A DNA stretch of 64,000 nt from Roseinatronobacter bogoriensis DSM 18756. Its GTDB lineage: Bacteria > Pseudomonadota > Alphaproteobacteria > Rhodobacterales > Rhodobacteraceae. Each line of letters begins with the position of its first letter. Positions within the stretch are counted from its first letter, which is position 1. Under the pieces are notes generated by a model. It worked only from the letters and a program-made list of their open reading frames with translations, was not told the origin of the DNA and did no database searches. A program made the translations under genes and the position numbers. Shown here piece by piece: positions 45,016 through 52,624 of this stretch. The DNA is taken from contig NZ_SORN01000010.1 of NCBI RefSeq assembly GCF_004366635.1, positions 62,001 through 126,000 of the forward strand. Direction: 5' to 3'.

Positions 45016-45558
45016 GTGGATGTACAAAACGCAGCGAAGTGGGTTGTCCTTCTTGAGAAAGTGGCGACCGAACAGGATACAGACGCTTTCACAGAGGTGT
45101 TCGAGCATTTTGCGCCACGGGTCAAAGGCTTTTTGATAAAATCAGGGGCTGACCATGCCATGGCGGAAGAATGCGCCCAAGATGTGATGGTGACGGTCTG
45201 GAACAAGGCCGCACAGTTTGACCCGGCGCGCGCAAGCGTCGCAACATGGATATTTACCATCGCCCGCAATCGGCGCATCGACATGCTGCGCCGTGATCGC
45301 AGGCCAGAGCCTGAAGAATTAACCTGGGGACCGGAAGCAGAGCCAGACCAACTGGACGTCATGACCATGCAGCAGGAAAGCGAGCAGCTGATCTCAGCCA
45401 TCGCAAGCCTGCCTGAAAAACAGCGCGTGATGATCGAGCGCGCCTATTTTGGCGATTTGACCCATAGCGAAATCGCCGAAGAAACCGGACTGCCCCTTGG
45501 CACGATCAAATCCCGAATACGGCTGGCGCTTGAACGTTTGCGCCATTCCCTGAGTTGA
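45016..45558 (+). CDS. rpoE: ECF sigma factor RpoE, singlet-oxygen response type
   Basis: A group-IV sigma factor. Region 2 reads FTEVFEHFAPRVKGFLIKSGADHAMAEECAQDVMVTVWNKAAQFDPARASVATWIFTIARNRRIDMLRR; region 4 reads IASLPEKQRVMIERAYFGDLTHSEIAEETGLPLGTIKSRIRLALERL. The ORF is open from ATG 44908 (216 residues), but that codon coincides with the predicted transcription start. I use GTG 45016 (180 residues), which gives the usual ECF length; ATG 44965 is another option. It is controlled by the following ChrR anti-sigma. Confidence 0.9.
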   Translation: MDVQNAAKWVVLLEKVATEQDTDAFTEVFEHFAPRVKGFLIKSGADHAMAEECAQDVMVTVWNKAAQFDPARASVATWIFTIARNRRIDMLRRDRRPEPEELTWGPEAEPDQLDVMTMQQESEQLISAIASLPEKQRVMIERAYFGDLTHSEIAEETGLPLGTIKSRIRLALERLRHSLS

Positions 45559-45572
45559 GAAAGACGACGACC

Positions 45573-46232
45573 ATGATTACCCACCACCTGAGCGACAAGT
45601 TGTTGATGGCCTACTCTTCCGGCACGCTGCCCGAAGCATTCAACCTTGCTGTCGCGACCCATATCGCCATGTGCGACGAATGCCGCGCAAGGTTGGCAAG
45701 CTTTGACGCAATTGGCGGCGCAGTTCTGGAGCGTGCCGAAGATACAGCCGCGCCCATGTCGCATGAAACCCTGCTGGCGACATTGTCGCGCATCAAGGAT
45801 CAAGGCCCCCGTGAACAAGCTGCCCAGAGCGGCAGGGCAACGCAGGAAGGCTGGACCCTGCCAGAGCCATTGCGCAGCTATGTCGGCGGGGATGTACAGG
45901 ATGTGAAATGGCGCAATGTCGGCGGCGGCGTGCGTCAGGCTGTTATACCGACATCCGAAAATGCGACAGCGCGTCTTTTGTATATTCCGGCGGGCAAGGC
46001 TGTGCCCGATCATGGCCATCATGGCATGGAATTGACACTGGTGCTGCAAGGCGCCTTTGCCGATGAAGAGGATTGCTTCAGCCGCGGCGATATAGAGATT
46101 GCGGATGAAGGGACCGAACACCAGCCGATCGCGCAAGTCGGCGCAGATTGCATCTGCCTTGCCGTAACGGATGCGCCGTTGAAATTCCGCGGCCTGCTGC
46201 CGCGTCTGGCCCAGCCGTTTCTGGGTATTTGA
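45573..46232 (+). CDS. chrR: Zinc anti-sigma factor ChrR
   Basis: A 219-residue cupin-type anti-sigma. The N-terminal zinc-binding anti-sigma domain has His4 or His5, His30, Cys34 and Cys37 (ATHIAMCDEC). The C-terminal cupin domain has the metal set His147, His149, Glu153 and His183 (DHGHHGMELTLVLQG, GTEHQPI). All eight expected ligands and their spacing are preserved, so it should release RpoE on exposure to singlet oxygen as in R. sphaeroides. ATG 45573 is preferred over TTG 45555. Confidence 0.93.
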   Translation: MITHHLSDKLLMAYSSGTLPEAFNLAVATHIAMCDECRARLASFDAIGGAVLERAEDTAAPMSHETLLATLSRIKDQGPREQAAQSGRATQEGWTLPEPLRSYVGGDVQDVKWRNVGGGVRQAVIPTSENATARLLYIPAGKAVPDHGHHGMELTLVLQGAFADEEDCFSRGDIEIADEGTEHQPIAQVGADCICLAVTDAPLKFRGLLPRLAQPFLGI

Positions 46233-46295
46233 TACAGATCAAGGCAGCCCGTGTCGGTCCATGCGACCTCGCATTCATAAAATAATATGTGAGGA

Positions 46296-46640
46296 ATGAA
46301 CATGGACTACCCTGCTTTCATCGCGGCAACCCGCGACCAGAGCCGCAATCTGGCAAAAGCCATTCCGGACGCCATGAAAGGGTTTGGCGGGCTGTCGCGC
46401 GCGGTCAAGGAAGGCGGCGTGCTTGGCTACAAGGAAAAGGAATTTGTGGCACTTGGCATTGCCATCGGTGTGCGCTGCGAGCCTTGCATCGCATTCCATG
46501 TCGAAGCACTGATCAAGGCTGGTGCCACGCGCGAGGAATTGGGCGATGTGCTGGCCATGGCGATCCAGATGGGCGGTGGCCCGGCAGTGATGTATGCAGG
46601 CAAGGCGCTTGATTGCTGGGACCAGCTTCAGGCAGTGTAA
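46296..46640 (+). CDS. Carboxymuconolactone-decarboxylase/AhpD-like protein
   Basis: A 114-residue all-helical protein with the redox-type core VALGIAIGVRCEPCIAFHVEALIKAGATREELGDVLAMAIQMGGGPAVMYAGKAL. The C-x-x-C with nearby His matches AhpD-like peroxidase partners, and YAGKAL is typical. RBS GAGGAATGAAC precedes ATG 46302, and the same frame also opens at 46296. It follows chrR on the same strand by 63 bp and could belong to the same oxidative-stress regulon. Confidence 0.85.
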   Translation: MNMDYPAFIAATRDQSRNLAKAIPDAMKGFGGLSRAVKEGGVLGYKEKEFVALGIAIGVRCEPCIAFHVEALIKAGATREELGDVLAMAIQMGGGPAVMYAGKALDCWDQLQAV

Positions 46641-46759
46641 TCCGATTGTGCGGCTGCGCCGCAAGTTCATATGTCACCCCCTGCCCGTTCCGGGCCGGGG
46701 GTTCCGGGTTTGAGTATTTTTAGCAAGAAAATGCGGCATTTCTAAACAAGATAAAAAAA

Positions 46760-46778
46760 CCCCGCCAAAAAGGCGGGG
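46760..46778 (-). terminator. Intrinsic terminator of ccrM
   Basis: On the minus strand CCCCGCC, a five-T loop, GGCGGGG, then a run of seven T (46759-46753). A perfect 7-bp stem with U tract, 54 bp beyond the ccrM stop. Confidence 0.85.
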
Positions 46779-46831
46779 TAAGTTGGTGTCCCGGCGGGTA
46801 ACACAGGACACCGGCGGTAAAGGGTTAAGCG

Positions 46832-47935
46832 TCAGTCATGCATTTCGGAACGGATTTGCTGACGCAGGATATCAATCGGGATCAACTGGCCATCACGCTT
46901 GAACTGCCAATAGGTCCAGCCATTGCATGAGGGCGCATTTTCCAGCGCGGCACCGACCTGATGGATCGAGCCGCGATGTTCTGCACTGACCAGAGAGCCG
47001 TCAACGCGCACTTTGGCAGCTTGCCCCCGGGGATTGACCAGCATTTCACCGGGGCGCAGCAGGCCGCGTTCGACCAATTGCCCGAAAGCCACGCGCGGTT
47101 GCGCGCGCTTTGAAACGGTGGTCTGCAAGGCCGCCGAGTCCAGCGGGCGCACTTGGCCCAGACGTTTTGCTGCGACCTTGCGATACGCCTCTTCGCGCTC
47201 GATGCCGATATAGTTGCGCCCCAGCAATTTGGCGACAGCCCCTGTGGTCCCCGTGCCAAAGAACGGGTCCAGTACGATATCGCCGGGATTGGTAGAACCG
47301 ACAAGAACACGGTGGAGCAGGGATTCCGGCTTCTGCGTGGGGTGGGCCTTGTCGCCATTGTCATCTTTCAGCCGCTCATGGCCAGAGCAGATGGGCAAAA
47401 CCCAGTCCGAGCGCATTTGCACGCCCTCATTGAGTTCCTTCAGCGCTTCATAATTGAAGGTGTATTTGGCGCCTTCGGATTTGGAGGCCCAGATCATCGT
47501 TTCATGCGCATTGGTCAGCCGTTTACCACGAAAATTCGGCATCGGGTTGGACTTGCGCCAGACCACGTCATTGAGGATCCAAAAGCCCGCATCCTGCAAC
47601 GCGGTGCCAACGCGGAAGATATTGTGATAGGAGCCAATCACCCAGATCGCGCCATTGGGCTTGAGCAACCGGCGCGCGGCCTTGAGCCAGGCACGGGTGA
47701 ACTGGTCATAGATCTTGAAACTGTCGAACTGGTCCCAGGCGTCATCTACAGCATCGACGCGGCTGTTATCCGGGCGATGCAATTCGCCCTTGAGTTGGAG
47801 GTTGTAGGGCGGGTCTGCAAAGATCAGGTCGATGCTGCCCTCGGGCAGGGAATTCATCACCTCGATACAATCGCCTGAAAGAATTTCGTTCGTGGGAAGC
47901 ATTTTTGCCCCCTGCGCCACTGTGGTTACTGCCAT
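46832..47935 (-). CDS. ccrM: Cell-cycle DNA adenine methyltransferase CcrM (GANTC)
   Basis: A 367-residue beta-class N6-adenine methylase. Motif IV DPPYNL is in LIFADPPYNLQLKGELHRPDNSRVDAVDDAWDQF and motif I FFGTG in DIVLDPFFGTGTTGAVAKLLGR. The C-terminal CcrM-specific domain ends APSCNGWTYWQFKRDGQLIPIDILRQQIR. The resemblance to Caulobacter CcrM is strong throughout. I use ATG 47935 because GAGG lies five bases upstream; in-frame starts at 47956 and 47989 (TTG) are possible. CcrM methylates GANTC and governs cell-cycle gene expression in alphaproteobacteria. Confidence 0.95.
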   Translation of the reverse strand: MAVTTVAQGAKMLPTNEILSGDCIEVMNSLPEGSIDLIFADPPYNLQLKGELHRPDNSRVDAVDDAWDQFDSFKIYDQFTRAWLKAARRLLKPNGAIWVIGSYHNIFRVGTALQDAGFWILNDVVWRKSNPMPNFRGKRLTNAHETMIWASKSEGAKYTFNYEALKELNEGVQMRSDWVLPICSGHERLKDDNGDKAHPTQKPESLLHRVLVGSTNPGDIVLDPFFGTGTTGAVAKLLGRNYIGIEREEAYRKVAAKRLGQVRPLDSAALQTTVSKRAQPRVAFGQLVERGLLRPGEMLVNPRGQAAKVRVDGSLVSAEHRGSIHQVGAALENAPSCNGWTYWQFKRDGQLIPIDILRQQIRSEMHD

Positions 47936-47982
47936 GTCTGCCTCGATCTTGCGCATTGTTTGCGCTTGTTGAGTTGCATCAT

Positions 47983-48020
47983 GAGTCAAAGCTGATTCGG
48001 CGTCAATTTCTTTTTGAATC
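47983..48020. promoter_or_regulatory. Three GANTC methylation sites in the ccrM promoter region
   Basis: GAGTC (47983-47987), GATTC (47994-47998) and GAATC (48016-48020) lie within 38 bp, in the 114-bp gap between rnhB and ccrM, about 50-85 bp upstream of the ccrM start. In Caulobacter, GANTC sites in the ccrM promoter tie its expression to hemimethylated DNA after replication; the same is likely here. Confidence 0.7.
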
Positions 48021-48049
48021 AGAGATTTGAAAAACTTTCTTCATGTAAC

Positions 48050-48673
48050 CTATGGACACAAGATTTTGCGTATCGGCGCGAAGGAGCGCCTATGCTCGGG
48101 GGTTGGCCCCAAATCTGCTATGGCATTTTTGTGACGCTTGGTCGGATAACCTGCGTTCTCGGCCCAGCCATAGCCGGGATAGCGCTGGTCCAGTTCCGCC
48201 ATGATCCGGTCGCGTGTGACCTTGGCAATGATTGAGGCCGCCGCGATGGAGAGCACGCGCCCATCGCCCTTGATCACAGCCTCGGCGCGGCAGGGTAGAT
48301 CGGCTGGCAGGCGGTTGCCATCAATCAACAAGTGGTCGGGGGGCGTTTGCAGTGCGGCAATCGCGCGATGCATTGCCAGATAAGTGGCCTGCAAGATGTT
48401 CATCGCATCAATCTCGGCCGGGGTGGCATGGCCGATGCCTACATCCGCACTGGCCATAATCGCATCGAATAGCTGGGTGCGCGCCGCAGCGCCCAGGCGT
48501 TTGGAATCCGCAAGCCCCTGTGGGATAGCAGCAGGGTCCAGCCACACGGCCGCAGCCGTCACCGGACCGCAGAGGGGGCCACGGCCCACTTCATCCACGC
48601 CGACAATACGGCGCGCGCCTTGCAGGGCTGCAAGGCGCTCGAACTCATAATCAGGGGCGGGCGCAGGGGGCAT
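48050..48673 (-). CDS. rnhB: Ribonuclease HII
   Basis: A 207-residue enzyme that removes ribonucleotides from RNA-DNA hybrids. Active-site acids are visible in IVGVDEVGRGPLCGPV (Asp-Glu pair) and LLIDGNRLP; YPGYGWAENAGYPTKRHKNAIADLGPTPEHRRSFAPI is the conserved C-terminal block. It lies just upstream of ccrM on the same strand. Confidence 0.96.
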   Translation of the reverse strand: MPPAPAPDYEFERLAALQGARRIVGVDEVGRGPLCGPVTAAAVWLDPAAIPQGLADSKRLGAAARTQLFDAIMASADVGIGHATPAEIDAMNILQATYLAMHRAIAALQTPPDHLLIDGNRLPADLPCRAEAVIKGDGRVLSIAAASIIAKVTRDRIMAELDQRYPGYGWAENAGYPTKRHKNAIADLGPTPEHRRSFAPIRKILCP

Positions 48674-48711
48674 GGCCTGTCATGCCCCATTGACGCGCAT
48701 CTGTGCAACCC

Positions 48712-49389
48712 TCAACGGCGCTGTGTGCGATAACCGCGCTCGGTCAGGCACTGGGCGGAATAGATCGTTCCACTGGTGCTTCGAACCTGACAGGTGCGCG
48801 GCAGATCGCGCACGCCGCGCTGTTCCAGACAGGCGCCACGATACCCCGCCAAAGTCTGGCCGCCATAGCGGTAAGAGATCAGACATTGCTGCGGCAGCAC
48901 CGATCCGCCTTGCCAGCCACCCCCGCGCGGCGGAGTGGGTTGGTGACGGTCGCGGCCGCGATTGGGCGCGCTGCGTTCCGGGAAATAGCCTGCGTTGCGC
49001 AGGCAGGTGGCGCGATAGACACTGCGCTGCCCGCGATTGGTGCGCACTGTTTCCTGACATTGGCGCGGCAGGTTGCGCAGCCCGGCATTGCGCAAGCATT
49101 GCGCGTTATACACCGTGATATCCCGATTACGGACGCGCAAGACCTCTCGGCAGTAATCGGGCAATTCGCGGCTGGCATATTGCGGCCGGTTCTGACTGGT
49201 GCCCCTGTCAGAGCGGGCCGCCTGAACAACGATGGCCACGGCCGCCGCGCCCAGAAGTAGCTTGATGAGCGCATCATCAGACGCCTGTGCAGGGGTCGCG
49301 GGCAGGCTGATTGCACCCAGCGCGACACCGGCGGCCAGAATCGCACCGGTGGCACGCTGTCGCAATGTGCTGAACAATGTTGTGGTCAT
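48712..49389 (-). CDS. Exported protein with four cysteine-pair repeats
   Basis: A 225-residue protein: signal peptide TGAILAAGVALGAISLPATPAQA, a second hydrophobic stretch ALIKLLLGAAAVAIVVQAA, then four related units of about 30 residues. Each unit has the pattern C, about 15 residues, Y-x-x-x-C-L-x-x-x-G (LPDYCREV..YNAQCLRNAG, LPRQCQET..YRATCLRNAG, LPQQCLIS..YRGACLEQRG, LPRTCQVR..YSAQCLTERG). Units pair around a Gly/Arg/Pro-rich linker (about 130-150). Each unit probably has one disulfide. Function unknown; a periplasmic or surface structural role is possible. Confidence 0.75.
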   Translation of the reverse strand: MTTTLFSTLRQRATGAILAAGVALGAISLPATPAQASDDALIKLLLGAAAVAIVVQAARSDRGTSQNRPQYASRELPDYCREVLRVRNRDITVYNAQCLRNAGLRNLPRQCQETVRTNRGQRSVYRATCLRNAGYFPERSAPNRGRDRHQPTPPRGGGWQGGSVLPQQCLISYRYGGQTLAGYRGACLEQRGVRDLPRTCQVRSTSGTIYSAQCLTERGYRTQRR

Positions 49390-49539
49390 GCCTCGGGTTC
49401 CTTCGTTTGAAAAACTTGTACCCGAAGCGTGCTGTGATACGGCATTGCCGTGCAATAACGCCTGCCTGCTATCAGATAACAACGCACAGGCAACAGGGCT
49501 GATATTGAATAACCGTGCCGCTGGTGCAATGGTTCCGCC

Positions 49540-49830
49540 ATGAAAACCACGATCCTTTCTGCGGTGTTTCTGGCACTGACGCTTGCGGGGCAAGCCTCGG
49601 CCCAGTGTTACGCAGATTACAAGGCCAAGCAGGACAACCCGTTGCGCCTGCAATATGGCATCATTGAATTACCGCAATCAGCCTGCGCATCGGTGCAGGC
49701 TGCCCGTAACTATGCCGAACCTGTCATTTCACGAAGTGGCTGGACGCTATTACAGATCGAGTCCATCTTCGACCAATCCGAATTTCATAGCAGGAGCGCC
49801 AATGCCGGGGCCATCCATCTCCGCCAGTGA
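49540..49830 (+). CDS. Small exported protein of unknown function
   Basis: A 96-residue protein with a clear signal peptide (MKTTILSAVFLALTLAGQASA) and a short mature part beginning QCYADYKAKQDNPLRLQYGIIELPQSAC, including two cysteines, and ending NAGAIHLRQ. The last 29 bases overlap the start of the next gene, so the two are translationally linked. I do not recognise a family with confidence. Confidence 0.65.
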   Translation: MKTTILSAVFLALTLAGQASAQCYADYKAKQDNPLRLQYGIIELPQSACASVQAARNYAEPVISRSGWTLLQIESIFDQSEFHSRSANAGAIHLRQ

Positions 49831-50506
49831 TCTGGCGCGCATCGGGAACCGGGCGGTTGTCTGGGGTGTCGCGGCGATTGTTGGTGTTCTGGTTCTGACG
49901 GCGGTGCTGCTGTTTCTGAACCTGCCAGATGCGGGCGCGTTTAATGCCCGGGTCGAGCGGGTCTTTGTCGAGAATGCTGACCTGACCAGTCAAGCCGAAA
50001 TCAAGCTACTGGAGATTCTGGCACAATCAGGCACGGCGTTTTCGGAAACGCTGGTGTCCTATCGGGTTGTGATTTTTGTGTTACTGGTTTTTGCGACCGG
50101 GCTTCTGGTGACCTCTCTGGTCATGATCGTGCTGTTGATCACGCTGAACCGGCGCATGGCAATGGTCGAGAAGCAGGGCTTGCAAGTCTCTCAACTGGTG
50201 ATCGACCGGGCCACCAATTCGGTTGCGATCAATGATATGGAATTCAAACTGACCCCCGCCGCAGTCGAGACATTGGCGGTGCTGGCAGAGGCGCGCATTG
50301 ATGATGAGGTGCTGACCGGGGCAGCCATCGAGGCTGTCATCTCTGGCCGGATGGAGGTGGATTGCGATGAGGCCGCAGGGGCCACACGCATTAAACGATT
50401 GCGCGATACTTTGGGCAACCAGTTGATAAGCGAAGTGCTGGTCAAGAATATCGCGCGGCAGGGCTATATGCTGGCAATTGACAGCAAGGTGATTTCCCTG
50501 CGCTAG
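49802..50506 (+). CDS. Membrane-anchored protein with C-terminal OmpR-like winged helix
   Basis: A 234-residue protein with two transmembrane segments (about residues 18-40 and 88-115), a 47-residue loop predicted to be periplasmic, and a C-terminal domain (about 130-234). The C-terminal domain has the rhythm of an OmpR/PhoB effector domain: FKLTPAAVETLAVLAE, DDEVLTGAAIEAVISG, ATRIKRLRDTLG and NIARQGYML. That order (membrane part first, DNA-binding part last) is the reverse of ToxR/CadC. AGGAG at 49793 supports ATG 49802. It is coupled to a small exported protein that could be its periplasmic partner. Confidence 0.65.
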   Translation: MPGPSISASDLARIGNRAVVWGVAAIVGVLVLTAVLLFLNLPDAGAFNARVERVFVENADLTSQAEIKLLEILAQSGTAFSETLVSYRVVIFVLLVFATGLLVTSLVMIVLLITLNRRMAMVEKQGLQVSQLVIDRATNSVAINDMEFKLTPAAVETLAVLAEARIDDEVLTGAAIEAVISGRMEVDCDEAAGATRIKRLRDTLGNQLISEVLVKNIARQGYMLAIDSKVISLR

Positions 50507-50527
50507 TGTTCGCCACCCGACGAAAGG
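50507..50527 (+). repeat. Repeat-family end copy (left flank of argP/argO)
   Basis: TGTTCGCCACCCGACGAAAG directly follows the stop codon of the preceding gene (CTAG, 50503-50506) and matches 29043-29062 at all but one position. GACGAAAG (50519-50526) can pair with CTTTCGTC (50548-50555). Similarity to the 29-kb copy fades by about 50590. The rest of this 134-bp gap holds nothing else I recognise. Confidence 0.55.
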
Positions 50528-50640
50528 GTCCCGCGCCCGATCCGGTGCTTTCGTCAGGGAAGGCTATACGGAACCTTGCGGACGTTCGGGCCCGATGGCG
50601 AATGGCGAGACTTAGCACGCGCAGCACAACAGACGGCGCT

Positions 50641-51528
50641 TCACACCAGCGCTTCGCGGGCGTGACGGCGCAGGGCATCGCTTAGCGCCCGAAGCGGTTC
50701 TGCCGCACGTCGGTTGATTTGCCAGAATAGGGGCCGGTCAAAGGGTGTGTCCGCAATCAGCTCCACCAATCGCCCAGAGCGCAGATGATCCTGCACCAAA
50801 GACGCGGGGTTCATGCCCCAACCCACCCCCTGCACCGCCGCTGTCACAAAGCCTTGCGTCGAGGGCAGCCAATGGGTTGGCGGCGCCAGCCGTTGTCCGA
50901 AGACGGCTTGCATCCATGCATTTTGCAACTGATCCTTCTGGTTGAAGGTCAGCGCAGGGGCGCGGGCCAATGCTGAAAGGGTGACCCCGTCAGAGAAAAA
51001 CCGTTGCACGAAACCGGGGCTGGCCGTTGCATGATAGCGCAGGCTGCCCAAAGCGATGGATTTGCAACCCTGCACGGGCTTGGCCACAGCGGTCAGCGCA
51101 GCCACCACCCGCCCCGATTTCAGCCAGTCGGTCGTGTGATCCTCATCATCGACCGCGATATCCAGCAAGATATCCGCATCACGGGCAAAACCTGCCAGGG
51201 CGGGCAGAACCCATGTGGCCAGGCTGTCGGAATTGACGGCAACAGACAGGGTCACGCGGTCTGTCTGATAGGCGCTTGCAGGCAGCTGGGCCATTAGGTC
51301 GCGCTCTGCCAGACCCACAAGCTCTATATGACGACACAGGGCATCCCCGGCCGCCGTGGCGCGGCACGGGCTGGCGCGCTCGATCAGGACAGTGCCAAGA
51401 CGTTCCTCCAGCGCGCGGACCCGCTGCGAAATGGCCGAGGGCGTCACCCCCAAGGCCCGCGCCGCGCCCTCGAAACTGCCGGTCTGCACCACCATCGCGA
51501 CCGCACGCGCGGCGGGATAATCAAGCAT
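50641..51528 (-). CDS. argP: LysR-family regulator, ArgP/LysG type
   Basis: A 295-residue LysR regulator: winged helix AVAMVVQTGSFEGAARALGVTPSAISQRVRALEERLG at the N-terminus, then an effector domain (TLSVAVNSDSLATWVLPAL; GVGWGMNPASLV). The ArgP branch senses lysine and arginine and activates the divergent LysE/ArgO exporter, which is exactly the neighbour here (86-bp shared promoter region). Confidence 0.9.
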   Translation of the reverse strand: MLDYPAARAVAMVVQTGSFEGAARALGVTPSAISQRVRALEERLGTVLIERASPCRATAAGDALCRHIELVGLAERDLMAQLPASAYQTDRVTLSVAVNSDSLATWVLPALAGFARDADILLDIAVDDEDHTTDWLKSGRVVAALTAVAKPVQGCKSIALGSLRYHATASPGFVQRFFSDGVTLSALARAPALTFNQKDQLQNAWMQAVFGQRLAPPTHWLPSTQGFVTAAVQGVGWGMNPASLVQDHLRSGRLVELIADTPFDRPLFWQINRRAAEPLRALSDALRRHAREALV

Positions 51529-51614
51529 TAGCTTCCCTTAACCAGTGTTACGTCGTTTAATTTGCCTAATCACATGGCCCGGTATATCGCAAGCCAAACC
51601 TGACAGAGGCTGAT

Positions 51615-52229
51615 ATGAGCGACCTGACGATTTACCTGACCGGCCTTGGCATCGGCCTGAGCCTGATCATCGCCATTGGTGCGCAGAATGCCTTTGTTCT
51701 GCGTCAGGGTCTGCGCGGGTCGCATGTCTTCCCGGTGGTGCTGACCTGTGCGCTGTCAGATGCGATTCTGATCGTCGTCGGGGTGACCAGTTTCGCCAAA
51801 ATCGCCGCATGGTTGCCGATGGTCGATCCGGTCATGCGCTATGGCGGCGCTGCGTTTCTGCTCTGGTATGGGGCGCGCAACATGCGCGCGGCCTTTACTT
51901 CGTCGCAAGCACTATGGATCGACGGTGCAGCCCCGCGAGAGCCGCTGCGCCCTGTGCTGCTGACAGCGCTGGCGCTGACATGGCTGAACCCGCATGTCTA
52001 TCTTGATACTGTGGTATTGCTGGGTACGATCTCGACACAGTATGCGGGCCAGCAGTTTGCCTTTGCCGCCGGTGCGGTGAGCGGATCCTTCCTGTTTTTT
52101 TTCGCGCTCGGCTATGGTGCGGGTAGATTGAGGCCTCTTTTCGCACAACCCAGGGCTTGGCGGCTTCTGGAGGGCGGGATTGCTCTGGTGATGTGGGCAA
52201 TTGCTGTGAAATTGATCTTGTCAGCCTGA
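51615..52229 (+). CDS. argO: LysE/ArgO-family amino acid exporter
   Basis: A 204-residue, six-helix inner-membrane exporter of basic amino acids. Motifs: GLSLIIAIGAQNAFVLRQGLRGSHVFPVVLTCALSDAILI at the N-terminus, and LLTALALTWLNPHVYLDTVVLLGTIS, the family's second conserved block. Divergent from argP. LysE versus ArgO cannot be distinguished by eye. Confidence 0.9.
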   Translation: MSDLTIYLTGLGIGLSLIIAIGAQNAFVLRQGLRGSHVFPVVLTCALSDAILIVVGVTSFAKIAAWLPMVDPVMRYGGAAFLLWYGARNMRAAFTSSQALWIDGAAPREPLRPVLLTALALTWLNPHVYLDTVVLLGTISTQYAGQQFAFAAGAVSGSFLFFFALGYGAGRLRPLFAQPRAWRLLEGGIALVMWAIAVKLILSA

Positions 52230-52320
52230 ACAGGTCGTTTCGCGCTGATCCAGCGCCCGAAGCACTACACTATCGGTCAGCGAATACTTAGCGCAGCACT
52301 GCGCCCGAATAACCGCAATG

Positions 52321-52367
52321 CCCTCAAAGCAGTCATAGAGAATCTTGTCTGTGGCGGCAAACACTAG
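52321..52367 (-). repeat. Repeat-family end copy (right flank of argP/argO)
   Basis: This block reads nearly the same as 29321-29366: both begin CCCTC, contain AAGCAGTCATAG and ATCTT, and end GGCGGC, one base, AACACTAG (about 35 of 46 positions). On the minus strand it starts CTAGTGTTTGCCGCC, i.e. inverted relative to the copy at 50507. The 395-bp gap 52230-52624 holds no intact gene; a translated remnant YDC(L/F)EG(V/I)A is shared with the 29-kb copy. Confidence 0.55.
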
Positions 52368-52624
52368 AATGGCGCATTCTGGCAAATCGGTCCAGTAGGC
52401 TGCGCAAGCAGACCCAACCATCCACCCCACGCAGCGCCCGCAAAGCTGGCATCTGAAAAGCACCAAGGCGACGCCGCGCCCCTCTCTCTGAGGCCTTGCC
52501 ATCATGATCGAACGACCGCATCAAGCAATAGCATTCCCCTGCTTTTACTCTGCCACACGCAACCGCCCTTGCACCTGCGCCTCTGCAATGCCAGATATTG
52601 CGGCAGTGAACAGGGAGAGATGCA

